Of a DNA stretch of 64,000 nucleotides, positions 21,501 through 31,500 are shown one piece after another (positions within the stretch are counted from its first letter, which is position 1; every line of letters begins with the position of its first letter). Origin of the DNA: Mycteria americana (Eukaryota; Chordata; Aves; Ciconiiformes; Ciconiidae); contig NC_134371.1 of NCBI RefSeq assembly GCF_035582795.1, positions 45,549,001 through 45,613,000 of the forward strand. The letters run 5' to 3'. Under the pieces are notes generated by a model. That model saw only the letters and a list, made by a program, of their open reading frames with translations. It was not told the DNA's origin and did no database searches. The translations under genes and the position numbers were made by a program.

Positions 21501-24500
21501 TTATTCGTATAAAGAAAATTCAAGAAAGAACTAAATTAGCTTTCTCACTGGTTTCTTTAATGACTTTTAAAATGACAAACCACTCCCAGGCCATAAAGCA
21601 GCTATGACAGTTTAAGAAAGTCCTGTTCCTGTACCACTCACAGATAACCAGTTTAAATCTTTGGGATGCCATACTGCAAATCACAAAAAAATTATCAAAA
21701 TTATAATTTTTAACTTGGATCCCAGCACAGGAATCGTTTGCTGCTGCACAGAAGGAGGGGTGAGCGACGGGGGTGGAGCAATCCCTGAAATTGCCATTAA
21801 AGCTCCTACACTGCAGAACTACTGAACTAGTTAGTGCAGTTATATGCTTAACCTCACTCCACCTCTTCACTACATACGGATTAGAATTAAAGATGAGAAC
21901 CTGACAGAGATGAGTAAAGACATGAATAATTTGACAAGTTGTTCTTATGAGAAAAACATTGCACTTACATTTAGTATTTCAAACAGCTTTTTCTTTTTAG
22001 ATGGTTCTTCTACCCACAAGATAATTTGGCGAACATTGGAACATGGCAGATTCTTTTCTCCAATTGTTATTCTTACAAAATTGTGCAGAAGCTGATTTGC
22101 TAAGTGTTCAATGCCCAATGGAATCGTGGCTGACACCAGTATGGTTTGATGATCATGAGAAATGTCCTCCAAAATATCCAACACTTGCTGCTGGAAACCC
22201 ATTTTTAACATGGTATCCACCTAAGTGAAAAATATTAGATTTGTACCAGATTTTTCCATAAACAGCAGAATCCTGAACTTGAACTGACAGAGGAACCATA
22301 ATGTGTATGATTGGCATGTAATAATCCAAATGCAGGAGTATTTTCAGTCAGAAGAAAAGCTAAGTGAGAAAATTAAAAACAAATGGTTCACACTGGTCTA
22401 GCAGTATTACTCTGTCAGGTATCTAAGCCTTTTATAGCCAACAGAACATGCATTGTTCAAACACATTTCCAGTTGTGTTAAAAAATGAATTTTTCTCTTA
22501 AGAAATATATTTTATCTTTACAACGAACACTCTGTATGTTTAATCAGCTAGACTAGCCACTCACACTGGCTCTTCAAGGACCTCTGTATAGGCAATACAG
22601 CCCTGATAACTAAAAACTTACTTCATCCACCACGACAATTTTTATGCCATGCAGCTGAACAGAACTTTGCTTTAAAATCTCAAGAAGTCTTCCAGGTGTT
22701 GCTATTATAACCTAAAAAAAACAAAACAAAACAAAACCGTAGGAGTTAGAAATTCCACGAAAGGACAGATGACTGTCCTAGAAAAACTATAAAGTTACAG
22801 CACATAGGTTAGAAGCACACTAATTAGTGAAATTACTTGCATTCAAATAAGTCTTAAAACTTTTATAGATAACTTAATAAATTATGAAGCCTCAAAAGGA
22901 AATGGACCTTTTAGAATTCTAATGGAAGTGTCTAAATACAAGCAATGTAATCTGCATGAAAAACAAACTATCTTTGCTGCAAATTACAACTCCTTGTCTA
23001 ATAAAATGGCATATTTCAGTCTTTGAAAGCAGCAATATCATGCATGAAACTTTTTAAAAACCAAAAAATCTCTTATATGTTTAATCAGAAGTCAAAATGT
23101 TAAAAAAAAAATTGTATTACTGTAAAATTTTCAAGAGCTAACAATTATTTTAGTAGTTTAGACTTAGGAAAAACACATCTTTGTGTGTCCATACATGTCA
23201 ACAGTAACATTTTTCTTTCCTGTGAATGTCATGAAAACATAACTCTCCACAGGATCTTTCCATGCTATAGTCCTTACCTTAACACTTTGCTTGAGACGGT
23301 GAAGCTGTGGTGGCAGTGGTAAACCTCCTACTAGGAGAACTGTTCTCATGTTTGGTAAACCAGCCATCAGTTCTTTAGCTTGCCTCTCTATCTGAATTGC
23401 TAACTCCCTTGTTGGTGCCAAAATAAGAGCAGATGGAGTTTCTGTCTAGAAAGAGGGGGAGAAATCTGTTGAACATGGAATTGCTTTATTATTTAGATAA
23501 AAAGCTTTCAAGATAAAATCCCCCAATACTAAAATATATAGTGCAGCTACTGTGGATACAATTAGACTGCTAATACCCTTTCTATTTGAAGACAGAAAAT
23601 AGAAAGGGATTATACCTTTAACAATGCAGGCCAAGGAAGTCTATCCCTCAATTACTCAACTTTTGAAAACAAAAAATTAATGCATGTGTAAGTACACTGT
23701 TAGAATAGCTTCCTGACAACAAAAAAAGGCCCACAAAGCTAGCAGTCACTTGTAAAGATTGCTTTTTTCTATTTTAGTTATTGCACTGAATCTGTAACAG
23801 AAATTCAGAATAAATTCCACATGAACTCAAAATACAGGATGCTAGGTGAATATAGAGATCATAAAAAAAAGTTTTCAGAAATCTTGGTGTTACAGGAACA
23901 GACCATTTCCCTTTACTGTCTTGCACACCACTAAGTAAAAACATTAAGTATTAGCCAGACAAGATAAGCAGTGATAGGAACTTTATACAGCAAAAACATA
24001 CGTCTCTGAAATTTAAAAACAAAATTAATAGCCCCTCTGACCCACTATTAGTCAGCTAGGTAGAGGTGAATCATTGAAGTGGTACAGTCTTAAATTCTTC
24101 TTTTGTTCCTTCTATAAGGATCTTCAACCAAATTATTACCTCACTGATACTTCTGCAACCCCCGAAACATGAAATTACAGGGTAGTAATTCCTCTCAGAT
24201 TAATACAGATTCCTAACTCCAGTTAACATATAAAGTAAGAAGAACATAAGGTAAAACGGGGGGCGGGGGAAGGCAGAATAATGGTCTAGCTCCAAAACGC
24301 ATTATTTCAGTAATACCGCTCACCTCTTCAGCAAATAAACAAAGCACTCTCATATATTGACACTACAATCACAAATTCACTTAACAGTTTTCTGGATGGT
24401 ATGTGTTTCTTTCTGGTCTCCAACTGGAATATTTATGAGTGAGCAACAGTAGGAGGTCACTTTCCCACTGCATCAAAGGAACTACGTAGTTAAATACTTG

Positions 24501-26556
24501 TGAAAAGAAGGGCTTTTTGAGTTGTTTTCAAGTGGGCAACAGTGTTTAACTTAACAACTTACCACCATGAAAAAAAGGTATCTATGTAGATGTGGAGAAG
24601 CCAGGAACTGTCAAATATCTCATAAACAGATTACCCTTACGCTCTTAACATCTCATCTCTCTTTTACATTAAAAATGAAAATTATTTTAAACAACAAAAT
24701 AGAACTCTTTCTTGACATATACATTAACTTGTAAAATACCCTGAAGATGAAGAATGAGAAAGATCATGTAGAGAAATTAAGTATTATTGTTGAGGCTCCA
24801 ATTTTGTGCATGCTATTATAAGCATACACCTGTCTTGCAGACTTCAATGATAATCAGAGGAGAATATAATACTCCTGTTCTTAAATGATCCTATACAATA
24901 CTTCCATTCTTAAAACTAATGCTATAGTACTTTAAAGATTAAAAGTTACTTAAATAATCTTTAAATTATTCATTTGAAAAAAAAAATTATACACACACAC
25001 ATTTGTGTGTGTGTATATATATATATCTATAAAGGCATCTAAACAGTCCAAAACGTCACTAGAATCAGGTCCAGAATTTTCAAATATATTCTTATGAATC
25101 TCTTTTTGAATAAAACCACTAAAGCAAAAAGCAATACTGAACCACACACTAGGTACAGAACACTATTTGCCATTACTTCTCATCATACATTCAGGTCCTC
25201 ACGAAGCAAAAGTCTTCTTAATTGCTTTTTCCCATAGTATCAAAGGGGAGACTGTATAACTAGAAGATTTCAGAAATTATATTACCTCAAATTCCTGTAT
25301 TTATTTCATGGTCAGCTGAACATATTCCAACAGAAATTACTCTGTGAAATTATGCAAATGCCAGAAAATCTCTTTCAGCCATCTGATATATCAAGATACA
25401 GGAACAATTTCTTGCAGAGGGCCTGGAATTATTTTCACTTTCTATTTTAAGTAATTTAGGAAGTTTACCACAGAATTTAGTTACCTTTCTTAACAAGGAG
25501 AAACTGTATACGAGGTAATATTAATAGAGTTGCTTTATCTCCTGACCAAAGTGAAAAACATTCAGTCGTTGAAAATAATCAGCACATCTCCCCGCAAGAA
25601 CCAATGCTTCATCAATCAAAAGTAAAATAAATCATTGAATGTCAATAAAAAACACTGCAATTACATTCTTGGTTACGCTGGGAATCCAAGAGACAAAGTT
25701 GCAAACCATTTTCTCTAAACACACAAAGTTTCATTACCTCTTTCAAAACCTTCATAATAACAGGGAGTAGGAAGGCTGCTGTTTTTCCGGAGCCTGTGTC
25801 TGCACTAGCCACAATATCCCTCCCTAATAGTCCAACAGGAATCATTTGCATTTGGATGGGAGTTGGGACTTCATAGCCAGAATTCTTTAAATTATGGTTT
25901 AAAGTTTCAGGAAAACCACAGTGTTCAAACTCTACAATAGGTCTTGGAACTTGCTGGCCCTGGACAGCAATACCTAGCTGCAGTTTAAGGTTCTCAATCT
26001 GCTCATCTCGCAAACCTAAAATAAAGGAATGATCTTTGTAGAAATAAGGTGTATTAAGCTGGTGAGTTTCTGCTTGAGATTCTGCTTTTGTGAGTTGATC
26101 AGATTTTAGCTTTTTTTCCTTTTCTTGAGATTGTAGAAGGTGTTTGGCTTTGCATTCCAAGCTACAAACATCTTCATCTGTTTTATCGCAGATATACTCT
26201 CCATAGCGACCACACACAACACATATAGGTTCTCCAGGTTCTGCCCAACGCTGGGATTTGCTGAAGGATTTTATGGGTTCTTCCGAAGAGCTATCTTCAT
26301 CAGTATTTTGGTTGTCCTTTCCCAAAGTTGTATTAGCAACACAAAGATCTCCAGTTACAGGTTCTGCACATTCTTGTACAACTTCATTCAAATTGCATCT
26401 TGAGGCAGAAGTTTCTGTTCTAACTGACTTACAGTCTTGGAACTCAGTGGTCTCCTCTAGCAAAGATCGTCCAGAAGACAATTTATTTTTCTTAGCTGTA
26501 AAAGTTTTGTCGTCATCAGCAGTCCTCTTGACTTTAACAGATCTTGGTAAAAACAT
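18305..26556 (-). CDS. DDX59: DDX59, zinc-finger HIT DEAD-box RNA helicase (complete coding region)
   Basis: Seven exons, all joined in phase 0, encode 624 residues; human DDX59 is about 619. Domains: a low-complexity N-terminus (1-105); zf-HIT finger with C112, C115, C123, C131, C135, H139; Q motif GYEVPTPIQ (227-235); Walker A ADTGSGKT (252-259); PTREL (284-288); TPGR (334-337); motif II DEVD (358-361, normally DEAD); SAT (389-391); motif [11 protein letters not shown] (506-515); motif [12 protein letters not shown] (536-545). Known: an ATP-dependent RNA helicase; loss in humans gives orofaciodigital syndrome with defective Hedgehog signalling. Its promoter is the CpG island at about 28 kb. 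Odd: Val in motif II. Gene identity is near certain. Confidence 0.97.
18569..20319 (-). other. DDX59: DDX59 intron with CR1 relic and tandem duplication
   Basis: 1.75 kb intron. It carries an old CR1 fragment (about 19,195-19,690) and a diverged 42-bp tandem duplication (20,082-20,165). Otherwise AT-rich without recognisable features. Confidence 0.75.
19195..19690 (-). mobile_element. Old CR1 LINE fragment
   Basis: A GC-richer block within AT-rich intron. Its minus strand matches the known pattern of the CR1 3' portion; the plus strand shows AGAGGTCCTTCCCACCTATT, the TTCCAGTGCCTGAC segment, AACAAGCCCAG, GGACTCTCTCCAGTTTG and AAAACTGGACACAG. It is diverged, has no ORF and no clear target duplication. 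Confidence 0.8.
20320..20448 (-). CDS. DDX59: DDX59 coding exon 6 (motif V)
   Basis: 129 bp between TGCCAG| and CAG|GTAAAT. It encodes [36 protein letters not shown] and MDEYVHQ (residues 495-537), with motif [11 protein letters not shown] and the first residues of motif VI. Confidence 0.96.
20937..21089 (-). CDS. DDX59: DDX59 coding exon 5 (helicase C-terminal lobe)
   Basis: 153 bp between TTTACAG| and CAG|GTTTGT. It encodes [20 protein letters not shown], then a helix, and the [13 protein letters not shown] motif (residues 444-494), the start of RecA-like domain 2. Confidence 0.95.
21969..22220 (-). CDS. DDX59: DDX59 coding exon 4 (rest of motif II, SAT)
   Basis: 252 bp between CACTTAG| and AAT|GTAAGT. 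The first codon is GTG (Val), then GAT, so motif II reads DE-VD. It continues [26 protein letters not shown] (motif III) and FEILN (residues 360-443). No other AG nearby would restore Ala. Confidence 0.95.
22622..22711 (-). CDS. DDX59: DDX59 coding exon 3 (motif Ib, start of motif II)
   Basis: 90 bp between TTTTTAG| and GAA|GTAAGT. It encodes [30 protein letters not shown] (residues 330-359). The exon ends exactly after the D-E of motif II, so the motif is completed by the next exon. Confidence 0.95.
23278..23445 (-). CDS. DDX59: DDX59 coding exon 2 (motif Ia, PTREL)
   Basis: 168 bp between TTTCTAG| and AAG|GTAAGG. It encodes 56 residues (274-329): [40 protein letters not shown] and LKQSVK. 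PTREL and the GG pair are helicase motifs Ia and the following GG. Confidence 0.96.
24989..25024. repeat. CA/TG/TA dinucleotide repeat forming a perfect hairpin
   Basis: An AC run, the short loop ATTT, a TG run and a TA run. The arms ATACACACACAC (24,989-25,000) and GTGTGTGTGTAT (25,005-25,016) are perfectly complementary. Confidence 0.85.
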
Positions 26557-26567
26557 GCTTCGGTACA
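25738..26567 (-). CDS. DDX59: DDX59 exon with start codon (CDS 25738-26556)
   Basis: The acceptor CCTTCTAG| is followed by 11 nt of 5' UTR and ATG at 26,556 (A at -3). It encodes residues 1-273: [11 protein letters not shown], an acidic/Ser-rich stretch, [14 protein letters not shown], the zf-HIT finger, a charged linker, the Q motif and Walker A. A GTG codon just upstream lies in the splice site and is not the start. The donor is GAG|GTAATG. Confidence 0.95.
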
Positions 26568-28036
26568 CTAGAAGGAAAATTGTTACAGTTGTTAGAAACC
26601 ACTACCATTGAGAAAGGTACATTTTACTGTTACCACACACACAAAAAAAAAAAGTCTAGGAAATACATTTTCAAACCTAGAAACCAGATTTAAATCCTGA
26701 AAAGATCTAGAAACTGCCTTGTTTAAAAGTTATCTTGGTCTTAACAATGTTGATGCAATGTAAAGCAGTACTTTAAAATAACAGTGGAAGCATGGAACAA
26801 TACAGAGAGATCCATCCACAGTTAGTTTTCAGTATTAGACATTTGCAGTTGAATAAAAACTTTGATTTTCACTATCTGTCAGGAAATTTATCCATTTTGA
26901 GAGTCAGTCATATTTAAATCCTTGAAGAGTTTAGTTGTTTCTAAGATGAGATATACAAGCAAAACATGCATATGTCTAAGCTATGAAAAAAACAACCAAA
27001 CAAAATCATCAGTTTTGAAAAGGATATGAAATTTAGTACAGGACCCACCCAAGACCACTCTTTTTGTTGTCCTTTTCAAAGTCGACCCAAATTTAAAAAG
27101 GCTGTAAACTCTGAGATCTGTTTAGAGTCCAGCTCTGTTTGTTCAAGGTGTCAAAGAAAGAGCAAAGACCTACATGATGAATTTGCCAAGTCCATACTGT
27201 AATACAAGGAAGCTGAATTAAGTGTCCATAATTAACCGTAACTTTTATATTCTGAAACTTTAGTAGTTGACTTTGAAAGTGATGGATGTTCTTGTACCAT
27301 ACCAATCGTTTGGTATGGTACAATCGGTAAATAATTAGTACACAAAATACCGTAATTTCATCCTGAATTAATCGTACTGTGTGCACCAGTCTCTGTCAAC
27401 TTCCTTTTGCATCAGCTTTCCAAAAACATACAAAGCTATCTCTGTGTTTACAGACAACTTTTTTTCTGCGTAACTCACAGCAATTCAGAGCGACGAAGCA
27501 CCGGCAGGAAGCTCACCGGCCAGATGAGCTCTGCTGACCGAAACCCGCAGGTCGGAGAACACGGGCAGGCCCGAGGTGCCTGGAGGGAGGTTGCCCCCCC
27601 TCGCTGCTGGATCAGAAGCCAGATCTCACCACTTAATTTTTCGCACCTAATAAGAACTTCCCGCAACAAATCTGTTTACAAACTCTGTAACCTTTCAGGT
27701 GAGGGGAGAAAACCGTGCTCACGAAGAGTGCCAGGCTGACGAAAAAGACTATACCCCTAACGAGCTCCTCGGGGGGGCCCTGTCCTGCCGCCAGCAGTAA
27801 CCCCGCTTGGAAGCCGCCTGCCCGCGGGGCTCCCGGGCAGCACGGCATCCTCTTCCCCCGCCTGCCCCAGCCCTCCTCTCCGGCAGCTGCTAGCTACCCA
27901 CCCCACAGGACGGCGCGGAGCCGTTTCTGCCCGCCAGCCTCCCCCGCCATCGTGCCCGCACCCCCGCCCCACTGCTGCGAGGCGGAGCTCGGCCCCCACG
28001 TCCTCCTCCTCGCCGGCGCAGGAACGCCGCCTCACG
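26568..28036 (-). other. DDX59: DDX59 5' UTR intron (inferred)
   Basis: Between the acceptor at 26,568 and a donor candidate in the CpG island (TAC|GTGAGG, exon end 28,036). It contains a perfect 14-bp hairpin at 27,292-27,323. The donor is a candidate only. Confidence 0.5.
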
Positions 28037-28500
28037 TACCGCTACCGACAGGCCGTCGGCCTGGCCGCCGCCTCTCTTCACAAAATGGCGGCGGTCCCAC
28101 GCAGGCAGCGCCTGGCGAGCGGCCGGCGGAAGCAGGGAGCCGCCGCCGCCGCCGGAGAGCGCTGGGAGAGCAGCCGGGAGGGCGCGCCAGGGGGGACTGA
28201 GACAAGGGGTGGGGGCTCCCGGCCGCACGGGAAGGAGCGGCGTGGACGTGCGGCGCGGCGCAGTCGGGCCTCACCGGCGGCCACGCAGGCTGAGCCGAGG
28301 GCGGGAGGCGAAACCCTGCGGCCGCCCGCTGCCTTACACGGGGAGAGACGCGGGGCAGGGGCAGGCGGGCTCCCCGTTCCCGGGGGGTGGCCAGGCCCGT
28401 GCCGGCCGGGCCTGCGTAGTCGGCCTGGGAGGGGAAAGCCGCATCGCCGGGAGATGTCACCCCTGAGTTCAGTTTCGGTTTGGGGGGATTGAACGCCCAG
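27480..28500 (-). promoter_or_regulatory. DDX59: CpG-island promoter of DDX59
   Basis: About 1 kb of CpG-dense sequence upstream of the first DDX59 coding exon. A YY1-like motif AAAATGGCGGC lies at 28,083-28,093 on the plus strand; such motifs often sit at transcription starts. A GTGAGG donor candidate on the minus strand is at 28,035. Transcription start is inferred near 28,080. GC-rich open frames on both strands here are not convincing genes. An antisense or divergent RNA is possible but unproven. Confidence 0.8.
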
Positions 28501-31500
28501 CTGTTGACCCTCTTTAGGTCTGCAGGGTGGGCTCGCCCAGCATTCCCCTCCCGTGTTTACAGCCTGAGTGGCCAGATGCTACAATCACACAAGTATTTGC
28601 ACGCAGGAGAAAAACATGTTATTAGTGGACATGATAGAGGCATAAGGTATGCCAGATACATGCCCAGCACGTGTCATGACCCACTTAAAACACTTGGAAA
28701 GGCATGATGAGAGAGCTGTTCAAATACTGCAAATTGAGTAAGTTATTTTTATTATTTTCAATAATAAATAAGCATACCTTATTTACTTTACATCACAATG
28801 CATGAGAACATTAGAATTTATCACATTTCACTGCAGGGCAGAAGAGACTTTCAGACTTAACTTCAGCCTGTGCTCTGCAAAACAGCCTAGGTATGACCGC
28901 TGCACCAGTGCCACTGCCCCAGGCAAACCAAGTTCATGGAAAAGAGTACTAAGGCTTGGATGTGTGTCCACTGAGAAGGCTGATGGTTTTAGCTGCTTGG
29001 CCATTGTGAACAGGGTGGTCACTGCTACTCCCTTTCTTTCCAAGGACTCGCATCACCAGAAGGACGTGAGTCAACCTGTCCCAGATACTCCCTTGCAACA
29101 CCAGGACCCTGAGGTGGTGTCACTGCGTCTACACCATTTGCAGGAGGTCCTGGTTTTGAGCACAAGCAGGAAGACCAGAGTATTCCCAAAGTAAAAGTAT
29201 ACCCTATGGCCATAAATGATTTGGTGCATGGGAAAGATACCTTGCTGGGAGCTATCTGGGTTGATGTACTCCTAGGTACTCCAAATACTGCAAAACAGAT
29301 TGTGCCTTACCTCCCTCCTCCTCCCAACATTCATCCCATTAGCCTGAAAGCATCCACATTGATGGGGAGTTCCATTTTCTTTCTGGCTCATTACTTTTGT
29401 TGGTGACCACCACTACCATTTCCTGCTAAAAGAGAGAACCCATAAATACTAGCAGCCCCTTTGGAAACACAGTTTAATGGCAGTCCAGATGAACAGTCAG
29501 AGAAGCTGGTGGGAATGGGGTTAGAACACAGACAGACACAAAGCTGGGGGCTTTCGAGCAGCTGGCTGCAGCATTCTGTAACATTCAAGTCCAGTCACAC
29601 TTGAAACATGGTCTCTCTTAAGGTATGCTGGATTTCTGTGTAGTAGATTACCACAGTAGCAAGACAAAGTTAGTGCAAATAGGGGGTCTGGGTCTGTGTG
29701 GGATTTTTAATTAACTGGTACAATTGGAAGAGACTATTGAGCTTCTGGAAAGATTAAGTGGGCATTTTTACGTATGAAAAACTGTCAGGCAGCTTTCACC
29801 CACACTCCATACATTCCTCATTCTCTGTGAAATTCCCCACCTTTCTCTGATTCAGCCTCTGTCATTCCCCTTTGTTTGCACTGACTTTCTTTTCTTCATT
29901 TTCCCTCCCAGAGAATTTCTAACATAGGCTAATTTCCTTTTCTTATGTCCATTTTTACAAGGTCATTTCCTGGAATTCAAAACATCATTTGCTCAATAAA
30001 GAGCAATATTTCAACAATATTCAATATGATACAAGATGCTTCATACTCTCTATATATATACCAAAATGCAAACATCCTATATGTATCAGCTATTTCTATT
30101 TTTTGCTAACCGTAGATTTCTGTGACAGAAATGGTAATCTAATAGAAACAACTGAATCTAGAGAAAATTGAAGTACCTTTTTTCTGTTGTTTTGTTGAAA
30201 GCTACCATTCTGCCCTCACCTGCCATGAGAGAAGAGTTTGCACACTTTGATTACACAGACACATTCAAGTTCTTAAGATTAAGTAATACTGTTCATACTG
30301 TAATACAGCTACTTAGCATTTTTGTTCATAATACATATTCCTGCTGTTCTAAGCTGCAAAATGCAGAAGTCTAGCATATGCATTTCTGTGGAAGGAATAA
30401 TGTAGTCAGTGGGTGTATTCCATGATTCACTTACAGATGCATGACAATTTTTGCTCTATCCTGTATTTGTTTCATGAGAACGCCTATTTTGTTAGTAATG
30501 AACACCTTCTAATTAGGTACTGATTTTTTTTTTTATAATCACTTTGAAGATACACATATTATGTTGCATTTTATAAGATCATTATTACATAACTAATTAT
30601 TATAAATGCAACACACACATTGACATTCTCCAAACAGAAAACCTGCCTCTACTGTTGTTTATAATACACACTAATAGCTTTCTTTAGCATATAATGGTCT
30701 TTCAGATAAACTCAGACTTCATCACAGCAGTAAAGATAAAAAGCGGTCACAGAAATTATTCAAGCTGGTTAAAGACTAAAAGAAACCAAGTATTGAACAG
30801 TCTGCAGGATTATGTTATTAATGAAAAACAGCAGCCTCCCTCTCTCTCATTACATTATCAATTATCTAGGAATCCCTAAAGAGTTGTTCAATAAGGATAA
30901 CTGTTAATACCTAATAAAAACCTTCTGTATTACCAGAAAAGGCTGACACCTCTGTGGATTATGGGAAATGTCACTGATACAGAATACTCGATTTTGCAAA
31001 AGCTGTTAAGAGGTTCCTTGCCAAAAGTATTAAGGACGCTAAAAAAATGCAGGGTAAAAGGAAATGGTCTTGCATGGACGTTATCATTGATTAGAATACA
31101 GGAAAGAAAGATTAGGGACTCACTAATAAGGGGTCCCAGGGTGGAGGGAGGGAAGTCACCAGTGAATTCTGCAAAACTTGGTACCATTTTGCAGATTGAT
31201 ATGGCAACCTGAAGACCAAGAAAGTGAGAAAGTTTGCTGGCAATAATCTCTCAGATACTTAACACAAGGGCCACCAGAAGAGCTTTACTAGAGTCTTAGA
31301 AGACTTGGTTATGACAACAGGTAAAATTCAGACAAACAAATGCAAACCTAGGTACACAGACAGGTATCTTGACATTGAGTATAGAATGATAGGCTCTGAA
31401 TTGGCCATTAGTATTCAGAAGCAAGATCTGAATATTGAGAGGAACCTTTGCTAAAGCATCGGTTCAGTGTGCAACAGCAATCAGAAAAACAAAGTTACAT

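Larger units (their letters stand above)
20449..25737 (-). other. DDX59: DDX59 introns between coding exons 6 and 1
   Basis: Introns 20,449-20,936, 21,090-21,968, 22,221-22,621, 22,712-23,277 and 23,446-25,737 separate the listed exons. The largest (2.3 kb) has a (CA)n/(TG)n hairpin at 24,989-25,016. Nothing else is recognised; the protein joins continuously without extra exons. Confidence 0.75.

Noticed and set aside
26566-26568. GTG at 26,568 as the DDX59 start codon
   Set aside because: Its first base is the G of the splice acceptor; the ATG at 26,556 matches the family N-terminus MF(L/V)PRS.
27715-28492. Plus- and minus-strand open frames in the DDX59 CpG island, one starting ATGGCGGCGG at 28,085
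   Set aside because: ATGGCGGC is part of a YY1-like promoter motif, and the frames are low-complexity Arg/Gly/Pro. A divergent RNA is possible but coding is not supported.
28802-29194. 130-codon plus-strand open frame
   Set aside because: No recognisable domain, no promoter or splice context, and length is within chance for this region.
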